From Amorphochlora amoebiformis (Eukaryota; Cercozoa; Chlorarachniophyceae), in contig BAAHQB010000267.1 of the NCBI GenBank assembly GCA_054601695.1, forward strand, positions 186,001 through 250,000: a stretch of 64,000 nt of DNA, written 5' to 3'. The notes under the pieces are model-generated. The model ran no database searches. It was not told where the DNA came from and worked only from the letters and a program-made list of their open reading frames with translations. The position numbers and the translations under genes were made by a program. How positions within the stretch are numbered: position 1 is the first letter of the stretch; each line of letters opens with the position of its first letter. Of this stretch, positions 1 to 51,782 are shown piece after piece.

Positions 1-138
1 ATACATACATGTATGTATATGGATGTGTATGTATGTGTGTATAGATATGTAATATAGATATAGATTTCTATGTGTAAATCTAAATTTCTGTTGCTAGATG
101 TATTTACATATATACATGTATATATATATATATACATT

Positions 139-178
<40 letters not shown>

Positions 179-276
179 AGGTATATGTATATATATTTAT
201 ATACATTTAATACACAATTACATATCATACATATGCACACATGTACAATATCCACAATACAAACAAATATCTATCT

Positions 277-312
<36 letters not shown>
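1..312. repeat. degenerate AT-rich/(TA)n DNA
   Basis: ATGT/TATA-rich sequence with several (TA)n runs and no island that looks like an exon. It ends at an AG that can serve as acceptor for the island starting at 313. Probably intron of the + strand gene that ends at 2472. Confidence 0.7.
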
Positions 313-395
313 GAGAACTAATTACGAGTACTTTAGTATCAATATAGGCGGCAAAGTCGACCCAGAGCGTTGGTATTATCAATCCTTTAATCGCT
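313..395 (+). CDS. candidate exon, unidentified
   Basis: After a TATATATATCAG acceptor one frame stays open for about 30 codons of non-repetitive sequence (one leading base, then [20 protein letters not shown] and onward) into the C/T-rich tract. Possible donors are GTTGGT near 379 or none before the tract. A shortened copy with the same GTTGGTATT end lies near 540-585. The phase does not join directly to the next exon (1141), so either an exon is missing or this is a decayed piece. Product not recognised. Confidence 0.4.
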
Positions 396-910
396 CCCCC
401 CTCTCTATCCTCCCCTTCTCTATCCCCCGCCCCTCTCTATCCTCCCCTTCTCTATCCCCCCCCCCTCTCTCTATCCTCCCCTTCTCTATCCCCCGCCCCT
501 CTCTATCCTCCCCTTCTCTATCCCCCCCCCCTCTCTATCGGCAGAGTCGAACCAGAGCGTTGGTATTTATCAATCCTTTCTATCCCTCCTTGAACCCTCT
601 TCATCTATTCCTCTCCCCCTTTATTTTCCCCCCTCTCTTTCCCCCCTCTCTCTATCCCCCCCCTCTCTCTATCCCCCCCCCCTTCTCTATCCCCCCCCCC
701 CTCTCTCCTCTCTATCTACCCCCCCTCTTTCCTCTCTATCCCCCCCCCCTTTCTCTCCTCTCTATCCCCCCCCCTCCCCTATCCCCCCCCCCTCTCTCCC
801 CCCCCTCTCCCTCTCTATCCCCCCCTCTCTCTATCCCCCCCCCTTCTCCGCCTATCTGCTTCAAATTCTCTCTCACTTTTTTCCCCTCCACTCTCTTTCC
901 CCTTTCTCTC
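395..910. repeat. C/T-rich minisatellite
   Basis: Polypyrimidine tract built from units such as CCTCTCTATCCCC and CCCCCTCTCTAT, interrupted near 540-600 by a copy of the preceding island. The ORFs across it (Pro/Ser/Leu or Gly/Glu/Arg-rich) are repeat artefacts. As the + strand of an intron it would act as an extreme polypyrimidine tract. Confidence 0.85.
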
Positions 911-924
911 TTCACCGGTTTCAT

Positions 925-1140
925 AACCCTAACCCTAACCCTAACCCTAACCCTAACCCTAACCCTAACCTAACCTTAACCCTAACCTTAACCTTAATCC
1001 TAACCCTAACCCTAACCCTAACCCTAATCCTAACCCTAACCCTAATCATAATCCTAACCTAATCCTAACCCTAACCCTAACCCTAACCCTAACCCTAACC
1101 CTAACCCTAGCCCTAACCCTAACCCTAACCCTAACCCTAG
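925..1140. repeat. telomere-like (CCCTAA)n array
   Basis: About 35 mostly exact CCCTAA units with variants (CCTTAA, CCTAAT), ending in CCCTAG directly against the exon at 1141. It lies inside a gene, so it is an interstitial array, not a chromosome end. Confidence 0.9.
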
Positions 1141-1248
1141 TTGGTGGGAGTGGTATGAGGCTCAGCCACATGAAATCAAGATACACCTGTTAAAGGTACA
1201 TATATATATATATATATGTATGTGTGTATATATATATATATTATATAC

Positions 1249-1287
<39 letters not shown>

Positions 1288-1433
1288 TGTAAAATGTGTG
1301 TGTTCGTACAATATATATGTATATATATATAATATACACACACACACACATATATATATATATAATATATACATATATATATATATATGCGTGTATATAT
1401 ATAACACACATATGGATTATTTGTATGTATATG

Positions 1434-1466
<33 letters not shown>

Positions 1467-1591
1467 TATATATATATATATGCGTGTATATATATAATAT
1501 ATGTATGTATTATTTGTATGTATATGTATATACAAATACATAATATACGTAAATGTATATAGAACCTAAATGTACCATCCATATACTCTTT

Positions 1592-1634
<43 letters not shown>

Positions 1635-1802
1635 GTAATATACGTGTATATATATAATATATATATGTATTATTTGTATGTATATGTATATACAAATACA
1701 TAATATACGTAAATGTATATAGAACCTACATGTAGTATCCATATACTCTTTCATATATGTCCGTTTTTGTAAATGTAAAGTAATATGTGTAAATACATAC
1801 AG

Positions 1803-1864
<62 letters not shown>

Positions 1865-2011
1865 TATATATATATATATAAGTATGTGTGAATGTTTTTG
1901 TATACGTTCATATGGAAGTACGTATGTGTGAATGTGTATAACTCTTATCTGTTTACATTTGTATGTGTGTACATCTATACACTAAATGCTAAGTTTGTAT
2001 GTATGTATGTC

Positions 2012-2062
<51 letters not shown>

Positions 2063-2472
2063 AATACATATATATTTCACGATATACGTACATATACAAT
2101 ATATATATATATATATATATTTATCCACAAATATTTCATAACCACAGTTCCCACATAAACAAGCCTAAACCCCGAATATTCTAATCCTTGTCCCAGCTTT
2201 CACCCGAACCCTAACCCTAACCCTAACCCTAACCCTAACCCTAACCCTAACCCTAACCCTACCCGAGTCAATGGTCCTAGGACTTAAGACATACTGAATA
2301 ATCTGATCCTAACCCTAACCCTAACCCTAACTCTAACCCTAACCCTAACCCTAACCCTAACTCTAACCCTAACCCTAACCCTAACCAGGCTCCAGACGAG
2401 CAAGTTCTATGGGACCAGCCTCTGGTATACCCACGTGCTCAGGAAGAAAGCAAACCTTTGAAAGCCGTATAA
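1141..2472 (+). CDS. 3' exons of an unidentified + strand gene
   Basis: Three exons join in phase. Exon 1141-1195 follows the acceptor CCCTAACCCTAG and encodes [18 protein letters not shown] after one leading base, then donor GTACAT. Exon 1723-1779 (acceptor TATATAG, donor GTAATA) gives [19 protein letters not shown]. Terminal exon 2389-2472 follows CCCTAACCAG, begins [15 protein letters not shown] and stops at TAA. Boundaries are phase 0 between exons. A partial copy of the middle exon sits at 1563-1596. The 5' part is left of the window or includes the island at 313. I do not recognise the protein. Exons 1 and 3 are the firmest; exon 2 is less certain. Confidence 0.55.
2210..2388. repeat. 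telomere-like array with embedded 44-bp element (2265-2309)
   Basis: CCCTAA units interrupted once by copy 1 of the 44-bp element whose core is GAGTCAATGGTCCT and which ends ATCTGATCC. The array ends CTAACCAG, the acceptor of the terminal exon at 2389. Confidence 0.85.
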
Positions 2473-2985
2473 AAAAACCGACAAGTCGAGGTTTTCCGCT
2501 CACTTTGGTCCGAATTAGGAAAAAATGAGAGATAGAGGGAGGAATTCCTGGAGGGAAAGAGAGAGAGAAAGAGAGAGAGGATTGAGAGGAAGAGAGAGGA
2601 GGGAGAGACTGAGATTGCTAGCTAGTTGGTGGTGGTGAGTGAGTGGGGGAGGATGAAAAAAAATAGATTTTGGCGAAAAATAGACGGATGAATGAAAAAA
2701 CAGTTTTTTAAAACAAGAAAAAAAAATAAAAAGGAGAAATTGAGAGATACAGCATAGCGCATGTCGAGCCGTGCACTTTTTTAATATTACCTAATACCCT
2801 CCTAACCCTAACCCAACCTTAACCCTAGCCCTAACCCTAACCCTAACTTTGAAACCCATCTTGGCTACGTATCCTGTTTTAGTTTGCATATATATATATA
2901 TATATACATACATATATATATATATATATACATATATATGTGTTCGTGTTTTATATTAGTGTAATGTGTGTGCTATACATATATC

Positions 2986-3043
<58 letters not shown>

Positions 3044-3060
3044 TATACGCGCAAATGTGA
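2473..3060. other. 3' flank of the left gene: purine tract, T-rich and telomere-like pieces
   Basis: A (GA)-rich purine tract (about 2520-2660) follows the stop codon at 2472, then A-rich sequence, a short telomere-like array (2795-2850) and (TA)n (2888-3050). An island at 2849-2887 could on the minus strand be a short exon with donor GTTAGGG, but nothing supports it further. Confidence 0.5.
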
Positions 3061-3527
3061 TTCCAAATACATGTATAAATAAACAAATCCAGATGGGTTT
3101 TTCAATCTAGGGCGATTTTTTATTTCTCAAAAAAAAAAAAAATTAAAAAAAAAAAAAGACGTAGGAACTCGGTAACTAATTAATAGCTTTCTTCCTCAGT
3201 TTTTTTTTATTTTTCATTAAGAATAATTACCACAACAACCTCAATTCATTTTCCAGAATTTTCTGCCGAATTTTTTTTTTTCTCTTTTTTTTTTTTATTT
3301 TTCTGACCTTCGCCTCTCTCTCCTCATTCAACATTAACCATACCCATTTCGTGCATGTACATAGTTCTAACAGGGTCATTAGACGGTTAATTAGGTCGTG
3401 GTAGGATGAAAAAAAAACGAGAAACGAATAAAAAAAAAAAATTAAGTGACAGAAACGAACAAATTTGAACAAAGTGAGCATTTTGAACAAAGTGAGCATC
3501 TGATGATTTTCTTACGTACGTAGATGA
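3061..3527. other. A/T-homopolymer-rich non-coding stretch
   Basis: Runs of A and T up to about 15 bases and a direct repeat of GAGCATTTTGAACAAAGT near 3462-3497. A 90-codon minus-strand ORF crosses it (Phe/Lys/Arg-rich), but it follows homopolymer runs and I do not accept it as a gene. Confidence 0.5.
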
Positions 3528-3617
3528 TTACAACTTAGTGCTTAGCCAGGATCCCGCCCACTGCGCAATGCAAGTTGTTCTTGAATCATTGTTCCACACT
3601 TCGAATAATTCCATATA
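3528..3617 (-). CDS. candidate terminal exon, unidentified
   Basis: On the minus strand, after the acceptor-like GATATCTAG, 29 sense codons run to a TAA. They include an ATG at 3614 (MELFEVWNNDSRTTC...). Composition is unlike the repeats, with three Trp and mixed residues. No second exon in phase was found between here and the hydrolase gene, so it may be a remnant, a short ORF in the hydrolase 3' region, or chance. Function unknown. Confidence 0.3.
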   Translation of the reverse strand, partial: YMELFEVWNNDSRTTCIAQWAGSWLSTKL

Positions 3618-3667
3618 CTAGATATCTCTAGTAGATATATATATATATATATTATATCAATATATAT

Positions 3668-3710
<43 letters not shown>

Positions 3711-4104
3711 TATATCATTTGATATAGGTTCAATGATAACATGAATTATATATTGAATCATACTACTCACTGAGTCTGGCATCATACGTTGTGAGTTTGT
3801 GTATTTACTAAATTTACAGGATGAATACGTACATTCACTACTAGACTAGGCTACACCATCGGATATACCTTCCATTAATGCCTGATTTGATGCGTATTCG
3901 AAAGTACACGTACTAGCTACATACGTATAAGATACTGGACTAAATTCGATACATACGTACGTATACGCCAGGCATCGATGTGTAGTTATAAGTTCCTGTA
4001 AACCATACGTACGAGTACCTACCGTACGTACCCACTGATTGAGTCATAATTAGTAGATGTATACGTACGTACGTATGCATATTTACAACACATACCTCCA
4101 TCAG

Positions 4105-4296
<192 letters not shown>

Positions 4297-4350
4297 GTAC
4301 GTATCCGATTGTAAATGTAATCCAATAACTTCATTGCGCATTATGTATGT

Positions 4351-4408
<58 letters not shown>

Positions 4409-4449
4409 TGATATATATATATATTTATATATATCTGATAGTATATATA

Positions 4450-4497
<48 letters not shown>

Positions 4498-4531
4498 ATA
4501 TATACTCACGACATTTGGTACACATACACAC

Positions 4532-4572
4532 GATGATATGCCAAGATATCACTGATATCTTGGCATATCATC
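4532..4572. terminator. perfect 20-bp hairpin just 3' of the hydrolase gene
   Basis: GATGATATGCCAAGATATCA at 4532-4551 and its exact reverse complement at 4553-4572 are separated by one base. It lies 44 bp beyond the stop codon (4616) of the minus-strand hydrolase gene, in unique sequence. It could be a 3'-end RNA structure or a palindrome left by an inversion. Structure certain, role inferred. Confidence 0.6.
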
Positions 4573-4615
4573 AAGATAGCAAAAACAAAGACACCGTTGT
4601 TGATTAGACAAACAT

Positions 4616-15367
<10,752 letters not shown>

Positions 15368-16155
15368 GTTCTCGTGGCTTAGGAACCCCGTGTATGTATT
15401 TACATGGGTATGGTTCAAATATCTTCTATTTTTTTTTTCGGCACTTTTACAGGTCTGCGTGCTCTCACGAAAGGCCCGTTTTCCATGATTCTACGGATCA
15501 GAGGTATTATACAATACAATGATGTCAATGAATACTTTACATGTCTAACCCACCCCCCTTCCCCTCTGCCCCTCTCATCTGAATGATAATTATAAATCAC
15601 GTAGTTAGAGCTGATGTTGAGATGTAAAGGTCTATGTTCTTTATTCTACTCTCTTTTCAAGGCTTATGAAACCATCTGTGAGAAGTGTCGTAAACACGCA
15701 CGGTACACATAAGTGTCGTAAACACGCGCTGAACACATCACAAGTGTCGTCAACACGCACTCTACACATCTCCCTATGCCGGTAAATTCGAATTTTTCGG
15801 TATTATTCAAGCTTGAATCATTTAACCTCTTGAGTCTACCTTTCATATCGCCGTAGGTTTCGCTGCTTCGATCCAGTCCAACCCAACAGAATCACCACGG
15901 AGCGCGGTCCTGGAGCCGAGGCCATTGATAGTGTCTTTCGTGACGCCGGGACACGTCACGAAAGGGTATTAAAGGTCTGAAGAATCAAATTCTATTTCTA
16001 TTAAAGGTCAATTGATGTTTTTTCAATAGGTAATTTTTTACCATTAGAGGTCTTTCTCTCTTCGACACGTGTGCACTAAATTGTGGGTGCTGGTGTTTGT
16101 CTGGCGTGCGCGGCCTTTCTAGTCGCTTATTCGTACACATGTGTATGTGTGTGTA

Positions 16156-16220
<65 letters not shown>

Positions 16221-16388
16221 ATATATATAATATATACATATATATATAAATATATATATAAATATATATACATATAATATATATATGTGTACATACATAT
16301 AATTATATATGTATATATATTATATTATATAATACATATATATATATATATATATATATATGTATCATATACACATATGTACAATTGC

Positions 16389-16433
<45 letters not shown>

Positions 16434-16458
16434 GTTCTTATACATGTGTATGTATATA

Positions 16459-16507
<49 letters not shown>

Positions 16508-17548
16508 TATGATATACTATTATAATACTATAATGTTAAAATAATATGCTTACGTATTATATGAGAATATCTTATGAAATCCGAATTTATATAAATACTT
16601 GATGTACATGATATAAAAATTTGGGATATAATATTTTCTAATAACTTATGAAATCATATTTTTTATATATGTATATATATATATAATTTTATATATATAT
16701 ATACATATTTAAATATATATACAATTGTAAATACATAATTATATACACGTCTAGTATTAATGATTAATATGGATCACATCATATCCTAGATATCCAAGTC
16801 GCTTAGGGACACTACATTAGTGTTACAGTAGTACAAGTAGGTACTCATGCTAGTCATGGTCAGTAATGGATTAAGAGCAAATGTGAAATCATTAGTTTGC
16901 GCCAAACCGATCATTAGACTCATTGAAATACTAGAAATATTACCTAAAACTAGTGTAATCTAGATAATGAGCGCAATTCACTGTGCTAGTGTGCCATCGG
17001 ACACGTGTCAATTTGGCAATGATCGATGTAAATAAACTAGATAAAACGTTCATTTCGCAAAGTTAACCGTCGATCCTTGGCAGTGAGTGAATTCCTGCAA
17101 GCCAAGTCTAGTAGTAGCGCTAGGCTCTGGCGTGATTTAGTGAATTTTACTCATCATTAATCTAGTTAATATTGAACAAGCAACAATTGTTTTATTTAGG
17201 TATGATTCGAATTATACCATATTATACAATGTATTGCTAGCATTAACAGTAATAATTACACTTAGGTCTAGCAGGTAGGTGTGTAAATCTAGAAATGCCC
17301 ATGGCATGTGATGTATAAATAATCCACTGGTGGCTATACGAAGCATGTGATGTAACTAATGATTAATCCACTGGTGTATATACGTCGGTTTTAACGACTC
17401 GGTTATCCGTGCGTTCAGAAGACTTGTAGACCTATAACATATGTGGCATTATCTGCATATGTATACTCGGAAATGTGTTAGCTAGGGTTGTATATGTATA
17501 TGTCATATTAGATATGGACGTACATATGTTATATAGAAATATATATAT

Positions 17549-17591
<43 letters not shown>

Positions 17592-17762
17592 GTGTGTGTG
17601 TATATGTCCATTGTACAAAGGTGTATATATGTTATATGTACACGGATATATATATGCATATTATATAGTTTCATGTTTTACATATATATATGTGTTACAA
17701 TACTGTTATACATATATATATATCTATATATATATTATATATATACATATGTATGTTTATAT

Positions 17763-17814
<52 letters not shown>

Positions 17815-17883
17815 CATATATACATATTAGCACATGTTAATATATTTATTTATATATAACATATTACTATATACACTGTATAC

Positions 17884-17935
<52 letters not shown>

Positions 17936-18032
17936 TTATAATGCATACATGTATATATAATATACATATATACATTCATAAAAAGCAGTATATACAATAT
18001 ATACTACATAAATACTTTGAGAGAATTTCGTA
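15368..18032. other. intergenic region: promoter side of hydrolase gene, 3' side of CK1
   Basis: 15368-16080 is mixed-composition DNA with some CpG. It holds a 3x tandem repeat of AAGTGTCGTAAACACGC (15683-15772) and an inverted repeat (15935-15964). 16140-16520 is (TA)n. 16560-17480 is unique AT-rich sequence very rich in CTAG. 17520-18000 is (TA)n. A + strand exon-like island (15453-15503, after poly-T and TTTTACAG, donor GTATTA) and a 60-codon minus ORF (15846-15664) are unsupported candidates. Confidence 0.6.
15935..15964. promoter_or_regulatory. 11-bp inverted repeat, 8-bp spacer
   Basis: CTTTCGTGACG at 15935-15945 and CGTCACGAAAG at 15954-15964 are exact reverse complements. Each arm holds TGACG, a half-site of CRE/bZIP type. 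It is about 570 bp upstream of the hydrolase start codon (15367) in unique sequence, so a transcription-factor site is plausible. Confidence 0.45.
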
Positions 18033-28925
<10,893 letters not shown>

Positions 28926-29172
28926 TCTTGTCACTTTGGGTGACGTTCACTGACTGTGAGTCACTTAAAGTGACAGTTGGTAAGATATTGTATTTTAGAT
29001 ATGTATATATATCTTTCTTCATTATCAATATATCAATTCATAGATATCGTTCATATCATATTTCAATGTCACTCTGAGTGACCGTTGTGGCCTGACTCCT
29101 GAGGACGGACCAAATACCTTCCTACACACCCTCTCAACGCATAAGCAAGGCTCTCCCTTTCCCCTCATTGCT
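28926..29172. promoter_or_regulatory. 247-bp divergent promoter of CK1 and PRORP with three GTCAC palindromes
   Basis: Between the two start codons lie GTCACTTTGGGTGAC (28930-28944, imperfect), GTCACTTAAAGTGAC (28960-28974, perfect) and GTCACTCTGAGTGAC (29068-29082, perfect). All three share GTCACTN(1-3)AGTGAC. The spacing and symmetry suggest a dimeric transcription factor shared by both genes. No TATA box is obvious beyond general AT richness. Confidence 0.6.
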
Positions 29173-44161
<14,989 letters not shown>

Positions 44162-45020
44162 GATTGAGAGAGAGAGAGAGAGTGAGAGATAAAAAGAGAG
44201 AAAGCGGGGGAGAGAGAGAGAAGAGAGAGAGAGAAAGAGAGAAAGAGAGAAGAGAGAGAGAGAAAACAGAGAAAGAGACGAGAGAGAGAGAGAGAAAAGA
44301 GAGAAAGAGAAAAGAGAGAGAGAGAAAAGAGAGGAGAAATAAGATCGAGATGGAGACAGTTACTGGAGCAGCGAGAGGAGGAAAAAGGAGAGTCTGGGAT
44401 TGGGAGAGGGAAAGAGAGAGAGAAGAGAGATAGAGAGAGAAAAGAGAAAGAGAGAAGAGAGAGAAAAGAGAGAGAGACAGAGAGAAAAGGGAGAGAGAGA
44501 GAGAAAGAGAGAAGTAGAGTGAGAGAAAGAGAAAAAAGAGAGAGAGAGACAGAGGGAAAAGAGGGAGAGAGAGAAAGAGAGAGAAAAGAGAGAGAAAGAG
44601 AGAGAAAAGAGAGAGAAAGAGAAAAGAGAGAGAGAGAAAAGAGAGAGAGAGAGAAAAGAGAGAGAGAGAAAAGAGAGAGAGAGAAAAGAGAGAGAGAGAA
44701 AAGAGAGAGAGAGAAAAGAGAGGGAGAGAAAGAAAAGAGAGCGAGTGAGAGGAAAAAAGAGCGAGAGAGAGAAAAAGAGAGCGAGAGAGTGAAAAAAAGA
44801 GCGAGAGAGAGAAGAAAGAAGGAGAGAAAGAGAGACAGAGATCGAATTGGAGGCAGTTACGAGACCATTGGGTGAATGAGAGAGATAGAGAGAAAAGAGA
44901 TAGAGAGAAAAGAGATAGAAAGAAAAGAGAGAGAGATAAAAAAAGAGAGAGAGAGAAAAAAGAGAGAGAAAAAAGAGAGAGAGAAAAGAGAGAGAGGCAG
45001 AGAGAGAGGGAGGAGACAGA
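44162..45020. repeat. 860-bp (GA)n purine tract 3' of PRORP
   Basis: Begins right after the PRORP stop codon (44159-44161). Purine-rich on + with GAGAGAGAAAAGA units, interrupted by GGAGACAGTTACTGGAGCAGCG near 44351 and GGAGGCAGTTACGAGACCATTG near 44850, two related islands. Likely 3' UTR and flank. Its ORFs are artefacts. Confidence 0.9.
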
Positions 45021-45049
45021 ATTATTGTTATATTTCCATTGTTCTACAA

Positions 45050-45080
<31 letters not shown>

Positions 45081-45123
45081 TATGCATATTTGTTTATAAT
45101 AGTACATTTGAATATACATATAG

Positions 45124-45160
45124 AGTCACTTAATGCGAGAGGGAAGAAACAGAATTATTG

Positions 45161-45207
<47 letters not shown>

Positions 45208-45228
45208 ATATATATATATATATATGTA

Positions 45229-45317
<89 letters not shown>

Positions 45318-45344
45318 TTTATATATATGTATATATATATACAC

Positions 45345-45410
<66 letters not shown>

Positions 45411-45452
45411 ACATATGTTTATCGGAAGAATAAGAAACGGAAGATTCAGGTA

Positions 45453-45493
<41 letters not shown>

Positions 45494-45603
45494 ATATATC
45501 TATATCTAGATATATATATATATATATGTTCATCGGAAGAATAAGAAACAGAAGATTCAGGTATCTATATGTATATATTTGTATATCTATATTTAGATAT
45601 ATT

Positions 45604-45634
<31 letters not shown>

Positions 45635-45684
45635 GTTTATCCCAAGAATAAGAAACGGAGGATTCACGTATGCCTAATAAATAA

Positions 45685-45756
<72 letters not shown>

Positions 45757-45805
45757 GTTTATCGGAAGAATAAGAGACAGAAGATTCAGGTATGTACATA
45801 TATTT

Positions 45806-45836
<31 letters not shown>

Positions 45837-45859
45837 AAGATATTTATTTAGATATATAT

Positions 45860-45927
<68 letters not shown>

Positions 45928-45952
45928 AATATGGTGCCTATTCAATACAACC

Positions 45953-46001
<49 letters not shown>

Positions 46002-46097
46002 TATATAATATATATATATATATATAATATACATATGTATACATATGTATAGTGTGACTCCTTCAGCTTCTTCCCACCCTTCCCCTATTCAATACAA

Positions 46098-46169
<72 letters not shown>

Positions 46170-46268
46170 CCTCCTTTTTCTATTTGTTTGAGGGTATATA
46201 TATGTATACATATATAATACATATAATATATATATATGTATATATGTATATATATATATATATATATA

Positions 46269-46340
<72 letters not shown>

Positions 46341-46484
46341 CATACATATTATATATGTATATATAATGTAATATATATATACAAATACAGATATCTATAT
46401 ATATATATATATATACATATATACATATATATAGTGTGACTCCTTCAGCTTCATCCCACCCTTCCCCTATTCAATACAACCATC

Positions 46485-46543
<59 letters not shown>

Positions 46544-46652
46544 ATATATATTCATATACATATATATATATATATATATTAGTGTGACTCCTTCAGCTTC
46601 TTCCCACCCTTCCCCTATTCAATACAACCCCATTTTCTACCCTCTAACCAAG
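45124..46652 (+). CDS. exons of an unidentified + strand gene
   Basis: Exon 46583-46652 is the firmest: acceptor TATATTAG, one base then [20 protein letters not shown] and LTK, donor GTAACCC. Upstream 45429-45449 (acceptor ATCGGAAG, donor GTATCT) in matching phase reads IRNGRF and completes a Ser codon with the next exon. It is repeated with changes near 45540, 45645 and 45770. 45124-45159 is a possible further exon. 5' fragments of exon 46583 (GTGTGACTCCTTCAGCTTC...) lie at 46051 and 46434. It may be the 5' part of the gene continued at 48427. Protein not recognised. Confidence 0.5.
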
Positions 46653-48426
46653 GTAACCCTAACCCTAACCCTAACCCTAACCCTAACCCTAACTCTGTGG
46701 AGGAGTCAATGGACCTCAGACTAAGACATGCTGAATAATCTGATCCTAACCCTAACCCTAACCCTAACCCTAGCCCTAACCCTAGCCCTAACCCTTATCC
46801 TAATCTAACCTAACATCATATCTTGTACACAGGGATATAACTATTACGAACATGATATACCTAACCCTAACCCTAACCCTAACCCTAACCCTATCTCTTA
46901 ACCCTAACATACCCCTTGAGTCAATGGTCAGAGGACTAAGACATGTTGAATAATCTGATCCTAACATACCCCTTAACCCTAACCTAACCCTAACCCTAAC
47001 CTAACCCTAACATTTAACCCTAGCCTAACCCTAACCCAAGCTCTAACCCTAATCTAAACTTAACCAGAGCTAACCCTAACCCTAATTACCTAACCCTACC
47101 CTGAACCCTAGCCCTCCCTAACCCTAACCCTAACCTTAACCCTAACCCTAACCCTAACCCTAATCCTAACCTTAAGCTAACCCTTAACCCTAATCAAACC
47201 CTAACCCTAAGATAACCCTAACCCTAACTCTAACCCTAGGAAAACCCTAACCTTAACCCTAACCCTAAGATAACCCTAACCCTAACCCTAACCCTAACCC
47301 TAATCTAACCTTCCTTAGTCTCGATCTAACCCTAGGTATTCTCTTCCCATATATGACCCTAACCCTAACCCTAACCCTAACTAACCCAACCCTAACCCTA
47401 ACCCTAACGCTAACCCTAACCCTAACCCTAACCCTAACCCTAACCCTAACCTTCCTTAGTCTCTGGTCTAACCCTAGGTATTCTGTTCCCATATATGACC
47501 CTAACTATAACTCTGACCCAGAGATAACCCCTAACCCAAACCCTAACCCTAACCCAAACCCTAACCCCTAACCCTAACCCTAACCCTAACCCTAACCCTT
47601 CCTTAGTCTCGGTCTAACCCTAGGTATTATGTTCCCATATATGACCCTAAAAAATAACCCTAACCCTAAGATTACCCTAACCCTAACCCTAACCCTCCCT
47701 AACCCTAACCCTAACCCTAACCCTAACCCTAACCCTAACCCTAATCTTGCTAAGTCTCGGTCCAACCCTAGGTATCATAATATGACCCTAACCCAAAGAT
47801 AACCCTAACCTATCCCAAACCCTAACCCTAACCATAACCCTAACCCAAACCCTAACCCTAACCCTAATCCTAACCTTGCTTAGTCTCGGTCTAACCCTAG
47901 GCATTCTGTTCCCATATATGACCCTAAAAAATAACCCTAACCCTAAGATAACCCTAACCCTAACCCACCCTAACCCTAACCCTAACCCTAACCCTTACCT
48001 TGCTAAGTCTCAGTCCAACCCTAGGTATCATAATATGACCCAAACCATAACCCTAACCCAAAGATAACCCTTACCTATCCCAAACCCTAACCCTAACCCT
48101 AACCCTACCCAAACCCTAACCTTAACCTAATCCTGACCTTGCTTAGTCTCGGTCTAACCCTAGGCATTCTGTTCCCATATATGACCCTAAAAAATAACCC
48201 TAACCCTAAGATAACCCTAGCCCTAACCCTAACCCAAACCTAACCCTAACCCTAACCCTAACCCTAACCCTAACCTTGCTCGGTCTCGGTCTAACCCTAG
48301 GCATTCTGTTCCCATATATGACCCTAACCATAACCCTAACCCAAAGCCTATCCCAAACCCTAACCCTAACCCAAACCCTAACCCTAACCCTAACCCTAAC
48401 CTTGCTTAGTCTCTGTCTAACCCTAG
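46653..48426. repeat. telomere-like arrays with nine copies of an exon edge and two 44-bp elements
   Basis: CCCTAA arrays with copies 6 (46703-46746) and 7 (46918-46961) of the 44-bp element. From 47310 there are about nine copies of CTTAGTCTCGGTCTAACCC, TAGG(T/C)ATTCTGTTCCC, ATATATGACCCTAA at spacings of roughly 120-155 bp. The last one leads into the exon at 48427. This is the longest telomere-like block in the window. Confidence 0.9.
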
Positions 48427-51081
<2,655 letters not shown>

Positions 51082-51782
51082 CCTAGGTAGCTTTAGGAGA
51101 CTTGTAGGAATTGAGCATCTAATACACTTAGTCGTACGCGGACCGCAATTAAACATCTATCAGTTGACTGTCTTGAGCTTTGTACAAATCTAGACATGCA
51201 TAATCTAGAAAATACAAAAAAATTTACACAATACCTAGAATACTAGAATATGGTTGTCATCACACTAGATTAAGTCTAGTTAATATATATCTGTGATATA
51301 CTAGATATGTGTACGTACAGGTCTAGATAGTCTAGAAAGAAGTAAATTCACCCTACTGCCTATTTAGTAAATTACAAATTGTTTTAGAGATACCTAGATA
51401 CTCAAAAGTTACGTTTCTTATTCGATCTAGTTATTCTCAACGTATACGCGTTGCATGTAATTATTGATGAGCCTATATATCCAGTAACTAGCTAGCTATA
51501 GCTAGCTATAGTCGTAACTCTGAATCACTGCCTTTCAAGCTATCAGGCTATTATAGTAAAGTGTATGATGTGCCCGAATTATCAAGATTGCTAGATTGTA
51601 GAACTTGAACCAGTTGAAGTCAAAAACTAGGAACACAACTCTAGAACTAGAATACGGAAGAGTACTAGAGTAGCTAGTACGCATATGGACCATAGCTATA
51701 ATTATCGAATCGACTCGGAACCCTTATCATTTAGATCATCCAATATATCCTGTGTTGTATTAATGCTTATATCCGTTTGCAG
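51082..51782. other. unique AT-rich region, strongly CTAG-enriched
   Basis: No (TA)n or telomere repeats. CTAG tetramers occur about two dozen times in 600 bp, including a GCTAGCTATAGCTAGCTATAG block near 51491-51512. No convincing exon. Ends in the good acceptor CTTATATCCGTTTGCAG at 51782. Confidence 0.6.

Noticed and set aside
925-1140. A chromosome end (true telomere)
   Set aside because: Arrays occur dozens of times, in both orientations, inside genes with exons on both sides, and are degenerate. None runs to a window end.
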